From Dolichospermum sp. FACHB-1091 (GTDB taxonomy: Bacteria; Cyanobacteriota; Cyanobacteriia; Cyanobacteriales; Nostocaceae): a stretch of 64,000 bases of DNA. The first letter of the stretch is position 1. Every line of letters begins with the position of its first letter. Both the position numbers and the translations under genes were made by a program. The stretch covers positions 1 to 64,000 of the forward strand of contig NZ_JACJSB010000021.1 of NCBI RefSeq assembly GCF_014697585.1. The letters run 5' to 3'. Below the pieces are notes generated by a model. It did no database searches. It was not told the DNA's origin and saw only the letters and a list, made by a program, of their open reading frames with translations. Shown piece by piece: positions 60,913 through 64,000 of the stretch.

Positions 60913-62175
60913 TCAAAAAATTTGAGATCCAAGGTCAGTTTCCGAAACTTTTCTGGTGACAACCTCTAAATAAAGTTTGTTTAAACGCTCTCCGACAACT
61001 TGCCAACTGTAGTTTTCATGGACTAATTTCCGGCCAGCCTGACCCATACTAACTATGAGTTCTGGATTTTGAACTAAATGAATCATTGCGGCCGCTAAAT
61101 CACGTACAGCTTGATATGGTTCATCAGCAGCAATCTTAAAACCAGTTTCATCTGTCACTTGAACAGCCGGTCCGCCTAAATCTAGACAGATAACGGGACG
61201 ACCCGCTGCCATTGCTTCCATACACACCCACCCGCCAGAATCATGTAAGCTGGGATGAACTAGCAGATGACAGTCCTTTAACAAATCTAAAGCCTTTTCA
61301 CGGGGCAATCTACCCCAAAATTTAACTTTTTTAGCAATTCCTAAATCTGATGCTAAAGTTTGAAGGTGATGCCATTGTGGTCCATCTCCAACTATCCAGT
61401 ATTCTGTATTTGGTAGATTCGCTTGAGCAAAGGCACGTAGTCCGAGATGAAACCCTTTCCAGTGTAACAGTCTACCCATACTGATAAATTTCACTATTGG
61501 CTCATTAGGGATTTCATATTGATTTAGATGCTCTATGTCTGCCGCTGATAACCCTGATTCCGGCAAAATCTGCACTTGATTCACACCCATTTTATAGAGG
61601 CGCCCGGCTGTATCCTTAGTTGTGGCTCGGACTACAGCACTTCTTTGAGCAGTCAGACGCACAAAGGGGTCTTGCTCTCCTACCCAGCGAGCGCCGCTAC
61701 GGGCAATTTCGTAAATTTTGCCATTTAAGCTAAAATCCGGCCAAAAGCTTGCTGGTGCTGATTCTCCACCGCCTACAGGACCCCAAACGAGGGGAATGGG
61801 TAGGAGTGATAGGAAGCAAGGACTGGAATACTTAACAAAGGTGACATGGTGGATCAAGTCAAAGCCAATTTTCTGATGTAAGTCACGGGCGACAAAATAT
61901 GCCTGAATTTGCCAGAGGTAATAGTGAAGCTGCATTCCCCCAGACTGTCCCCAGCGTCTACTATCCTGCCAAAACGGGAGAGTAAAGTAAACAAAGTGAA
62001 GATTGGGAATGGGGTGGCGTGCCAATTCTGCGTTAATAATATCCTGACTTTCATCGGGTCGGGTGAGTACCCAAACTTCATGATATTTGGCAACTTCCCG
62101 GGCAATATTCCAGCCCACACCAGGTTCAGAACCCATACCTGGTTCACAGGAGTAAGCAGAGATTAAAATCTTCAT
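60913..62175 (-). CDS. Glycosyltransferase, GT4 type
   Basis: The start at 62175 (MKILISAYSCEPGMGSEPG) gives 420 residues. A glycine-rich N-terminal acceptor loop SEPGVGWN (about 17-24) and a C-terminal EX7E near VHPSLHDSGGWVCMEAMA (about 318-335) with FISMGRLLHWKGFHLGLRAF are typical of GT4. The frame extends 30 codons further up, but that part only translates a heptamer array. The ATG overlaps the stop of the upstream polymerase gene (ATGA), so the genes are coupled. Confidence 0.9.
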   Translation of the reverse strand: MKILISAYSCEPGMGSEPGVGWNIAREVAKYHEVWVLTRPDESQDIINAELARHPIPNLHFVYFTLPFWQDSRRWGQSGGMQLHYYLWQIQAYFVARDLHQKIGFDLIHHVTFVKYSSPCFLSLLPIPLVWGPVGGGESAPASFWPDFSLNGKIYEIARSGARWVGEQDPFVRLTAQRSAVVRATTKDTAGRLYKMGVNQVQILPESGLSAADIEHLNQYEIPNEPIVKFISMGRLLHWKGFHLGLRAFAQANLPNTEYWIVGDGPQWHHLQTLASDLGIAKKVKFWGRLPREKALDLLKDCHLLVHPSLHDSGGWVCMEAMAAGRPVICLDLGGPAVQVTDETGFKIAADEPYQAVRDLAAAMIHLVQNPELIVSMGQAGRKLVHENYSWQVVGERLNKLYLEVVTRKVSETDLGSQIF

Positions 62176-63611
62176 AGGGAATTGGTAATTGGTAATTGGT
62201 AACTGGGAAATTCTTTTCCTCTCCTGACTGTCTGTATCTTTTTCTTCAATTGTCGTTCTTGCCATGCTAGTCCTAGAATTAAAGCGATAGAAAGCATGAA
62301 GCCTGGTTCTTCCATTTGAGTAAAAATAAAACCCATGACGAAAACAGCTAATGAAGTAATTTTCAAGGCATCATCTAGACTAAAGTATTGCCAAGCTAAA
62401 TAGCCTAGAAATAGGTATGCTCCTACACCCAAAAGTCCCAAATCTCCCCATATTCCAGCCCAGCCAAAAATGGGCATGAAGAGAGTAGAACCAGAACAAA
62501 GCCAAGAATTACCACAAAATTCCATTGCTTCCTGACTAATTGGATTGGTGGTAGCACCTAATGGTTCGAGTATAGACCAATAATCTCTCAGAAACCAGAC
62601 TCCTAGTCGGCTGACAGTATGCCCAGGACCAAGACCAAACAACCAATCCAGAGGGGATTGATAATAAGATAAAATAGAACGCACCGAGTAGAATTTTGTA
62701 TACCAAGCATAACCATCTGGTCCGTAAAGTTCTGGTCGCGCCCAAGATGTAAATGCAGCAAACGCTTTTAAGTTTTGCACACACCAAAGAAATCCGTATC
62801 CAAAGAGAGCGATCGCACTCAGAAGTTTGATAGTTTTACCAAAATCCTTTGAATTTACCAAGATTAGAAGAACCCAGGCAATCAAATAAGCAAGTACAAT
62901 TTGTTTGGAGTCAGAAAATAGAATCTGCCAGAAAGCGGCGATAATAGCCACGATTCTCATCCATAATGGAAAAGTTTTTTGATTAGTGAAGAAGTAAAGA
63001 GCAAAGACAACTGATACCGAAGCCGATACATAATTTCCCGCACCGGAAACGAAAAAGACTCCGCCACATCCATCGGTGCCATTAAATCCGTTAGCATAGA
63101 GTTTTCCGGCATCAATTAGAGGTTTTTGGACGGCAGCGAGAACAAAGTTAATTAAAACAGACCAGATCAACCAATTTTTGATGCGTGTAACAGATTTAGC
63201 CGACATGGGAATACAGACTATAGCCAGCAGAAACATGAAGGGTTCTACAAGCATCATGAAGGAGACAATTACATTAATTAAGCCTGTGTTATTCCATAAA
63301 GCACTAGCCAATACTGCGACGAGAAAAATGAAAATTCCCAATAAAAAAGAATAGGCAATGGCAATCTGTTTATGATCTTTTGACCGACTTGTCAACAATA
63401 CAACTACTAAAACAAATGGAACAATTGCGAAGTGAGCAATGTTAAGGATTGAGGGAGCATGAGTAATTGAACAGAAAATGCGAGAGTAAAAAACTACGGA
63501 AAACGCAAAGATAATTAAGCTGGTATTATCAATTAATTTCTTCTTGTTCGGTTGCTTTATTGTCGGTGAATGCAAATACATAATTCGGGTATTTAACAGC
63601 TTTGTAATCAA
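62172..63611 (-). CDS. O-antigen ligase / polymerase-like membrane protein
   Basis: This 479-residue protein has about eleven transmembrane helices and a large periplasmic loop (about 295-360) with GLGPGHTVSRLG, the general plan of Wzy / WaaL-type proteins. It would polymerise or ligate polysaccharide repeat units at the inner membrane. The last residues (SYQLPITNSL) are encoded by a heptamer array, so the original C-terminus has been replaced by repeat sequence. Starts at 63611 or at 63581 (MYLHS) are both possible. Confidence 0.82.
   Translation of the reverse strand: MITKLLNTRIMYLHSPTIKQPNKKKLIDNTSLIIFAFSVVFYSRIFCSITHAPSILNIAHFAIVPFVLVVVLLTSRSKDHKQIAIAYSFLLGIFIFLVAVLASALWNNTGLINVIVSFMMLVEPFMFLLAIVCIPMSAKSVTRIKNWLIWSVLINFVLAAVQKPLIDAGKLYANGFNGTDGCGGVFFVSGAGNYVSASVSVVFALYFFTNQKTFPLWMRIVAIIAAFWQILFSDSKQIVLAYLIAWVLLILVNSKDFGKTIKLLSAIALFGYGFLWCVQNLKAFAAFTSWARPELYGPDGYAWYTKFYSVRSILSYYQSPLDWLFGLGPGHTVSRLGVWFLRDYWSILEPLGATTNPISQEAMEFCGNSWLCSGSTLFMPIFGWAGIWGDLGLLGVGAYLFLGYLAWQYFSLDDALKITSLAVFVMGFIFTQMEEPGFMLSIALILGLAWQERQLKKKIQTVRRGKEFPSYQLPITNSL
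62176..62200. repeat. Heptamer array GGTAATT x3, overlapping a coding end
   Basis: Three 7-bp units (with a variant GGTAACT) lie between the polymerase stop and the body of its gene, and supply its last ten codons. The unit is that of 50816-50938. Confidence 0.85.
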
Positions 63612-63666
63612 ATATTATGACTCTCATTTTTTCATAAGACTATTCAAAGAAAAAGAGCTTTATTTA

Positions 63667-64000
63667 TTAAAAAATATACCTTATATACTCATCCAAAACT
63701 ACTTCATGAGCGAACTCTTTTTCCATCAAAATTCTACTATTTTGCTTCATGATTGCTAGTAAATCTTTATCTTTAATCAGTGATGTTAGCTTTTCAATTA
63801 GCATTTCTAAAGAATCACAAATGTAGCCATTTTCACCATTTAAAATCACTTCAGCAGCACCCAACGCATTCTTTGTTGTGAGAATTGCCAACCCAGCACA
63901 AGCCGCTTCTCCTAAAACAGATGGATAACTATCACAGTTAGTTGGTAACACAAAAATATCATGACTTTTGTACAGTTCAATATGCTTAGGTTGTCCATAT
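63667..64000 (-). CDS. Glycosyltransferase, GT4 type (C-terminal part)
   Basis: The reading frame is open to the right edge, so only about 110 C-terminal residues are present. It shows the donor-binding EX7E region FVLPTNCDSYPSVLGEAACAG and GAAEVILNGENGY, typical of the GT4 family. It lies 55 bp upstream of the polymerase-like gene on the same strand and belongs to the same polysaccharide cluster. An internal GTG is not the true start. Confidence 0.85.
   Translation of the reverse strand, partial: YGQPKHIELYKSHDIFVLPTNCDSYPSVLGEAACAGLAILTTKNALGAAEVILNGENGYICDSLEMLIEKLTSLIKDKDLLAIMKQNSRILMEKEFAHEVVLDEYIRYIF

Noticed and set aside
60913-62265. A 450-residue start for the second glycosyltransferase
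   Set aside because: The extra 30 residues come from a heptamer array and the upstream gene; the family start is at 62175, overlapping the previous stop.

Overview
The window reads as a chromosomal piece of a filamentous, heterocyst-type cyanobacterium of the Nostocales, most likely the Anabaena / Dolichospermum / Aphanizomenon group. The reasons are the low GC content, scattered GCGATCGC (HIP1) octamers, the photosystem II gene psbY, cyanobacterium-specific families (TIGR02652, GH57-DUF3536, a PatD/TruD-like YcaO protein) and many short tandem heptamer repeats of the STRR kind. The species is inferred from family resemblance; no database was searched.

Layout. 1-197 is the 5' end of a 16S rRNA gene (minus strand) with a strong upstream promoter. 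475-3662 holds tsaB, metK and a secreted pentapeptide-repeat protein. 3999-4653 is a decayed cydAB pair. 4692-11221 is a metal-uptake operon behind a near-perfect Fur box: TonB-dependent receptor, [2Fe-2S] protein, binding lipoprotein, FecCD-type permease and ATPase. After two small genes that share a duplicated 5' region comes a cobalt ECF transporter (cbiM, cbiN-like, cbiQ, cbiO; 12643-15325) under a cobalamin riboswitch. 15638-17415 carries three small membrane or lumen proteins. 17697-23597 is a 1966-residue Ser/Thr kinase / ATPase / GAF / AAA-like fusion with a MITE inserted in frame.

24041-33262 is an accessory island and the most unusual part. It holds an intact cyclodehydratase of the cyanobactin PatD/TruD type (27002-29308), an amidohydrolase, an unknown 375-residue protein and an HTH plus AAA-like regulator. 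Between them lie partial ghost copies of the cyclodehydratase, the amidohydrolase and the regulator promoter, which shows tandem duplication of a regulator - cyclodehydratase - amidohydrolase operon followed by decay. Three copies of the regulator promoter keep an array of AAGTCAG heptamers spaced 11 and 22 bp apart. No cyanobactin protease or clear precursor gene is present. The island also contains a MITE-split GC-rich ghost gene, a DUF2442/DUF4160 pair, and an IS982 relic joined to a DUF4079 relic at its right edge.

33266-49191 is ordinary cyanobacterial backbone: comEC, two small secreted proteins, a NrtA/CmpA/CynA-type ABC transporter lacking a C subunit, folC, psbY, a gamma-carbonic-anhydrase-like protein, TIGR02652, a VOC protein, an M16 peptidase with an NtcA-like palindrome in front, a cupredoxin, map and a peptidoglycan-binding protein. 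49626-59436 has a Ca2+/H+ antiporter, two large heptamer arrays, a GH57 enzyme, a WD40 pseudokinase, surE, pheS, a Uma2 nuclease and a YiaA-like membrane protein. 59752-64000 is the end of a polysaccharide cluster (glycosyltransferases and an O-antigen polymerase-like protein) that runs off the right edge.
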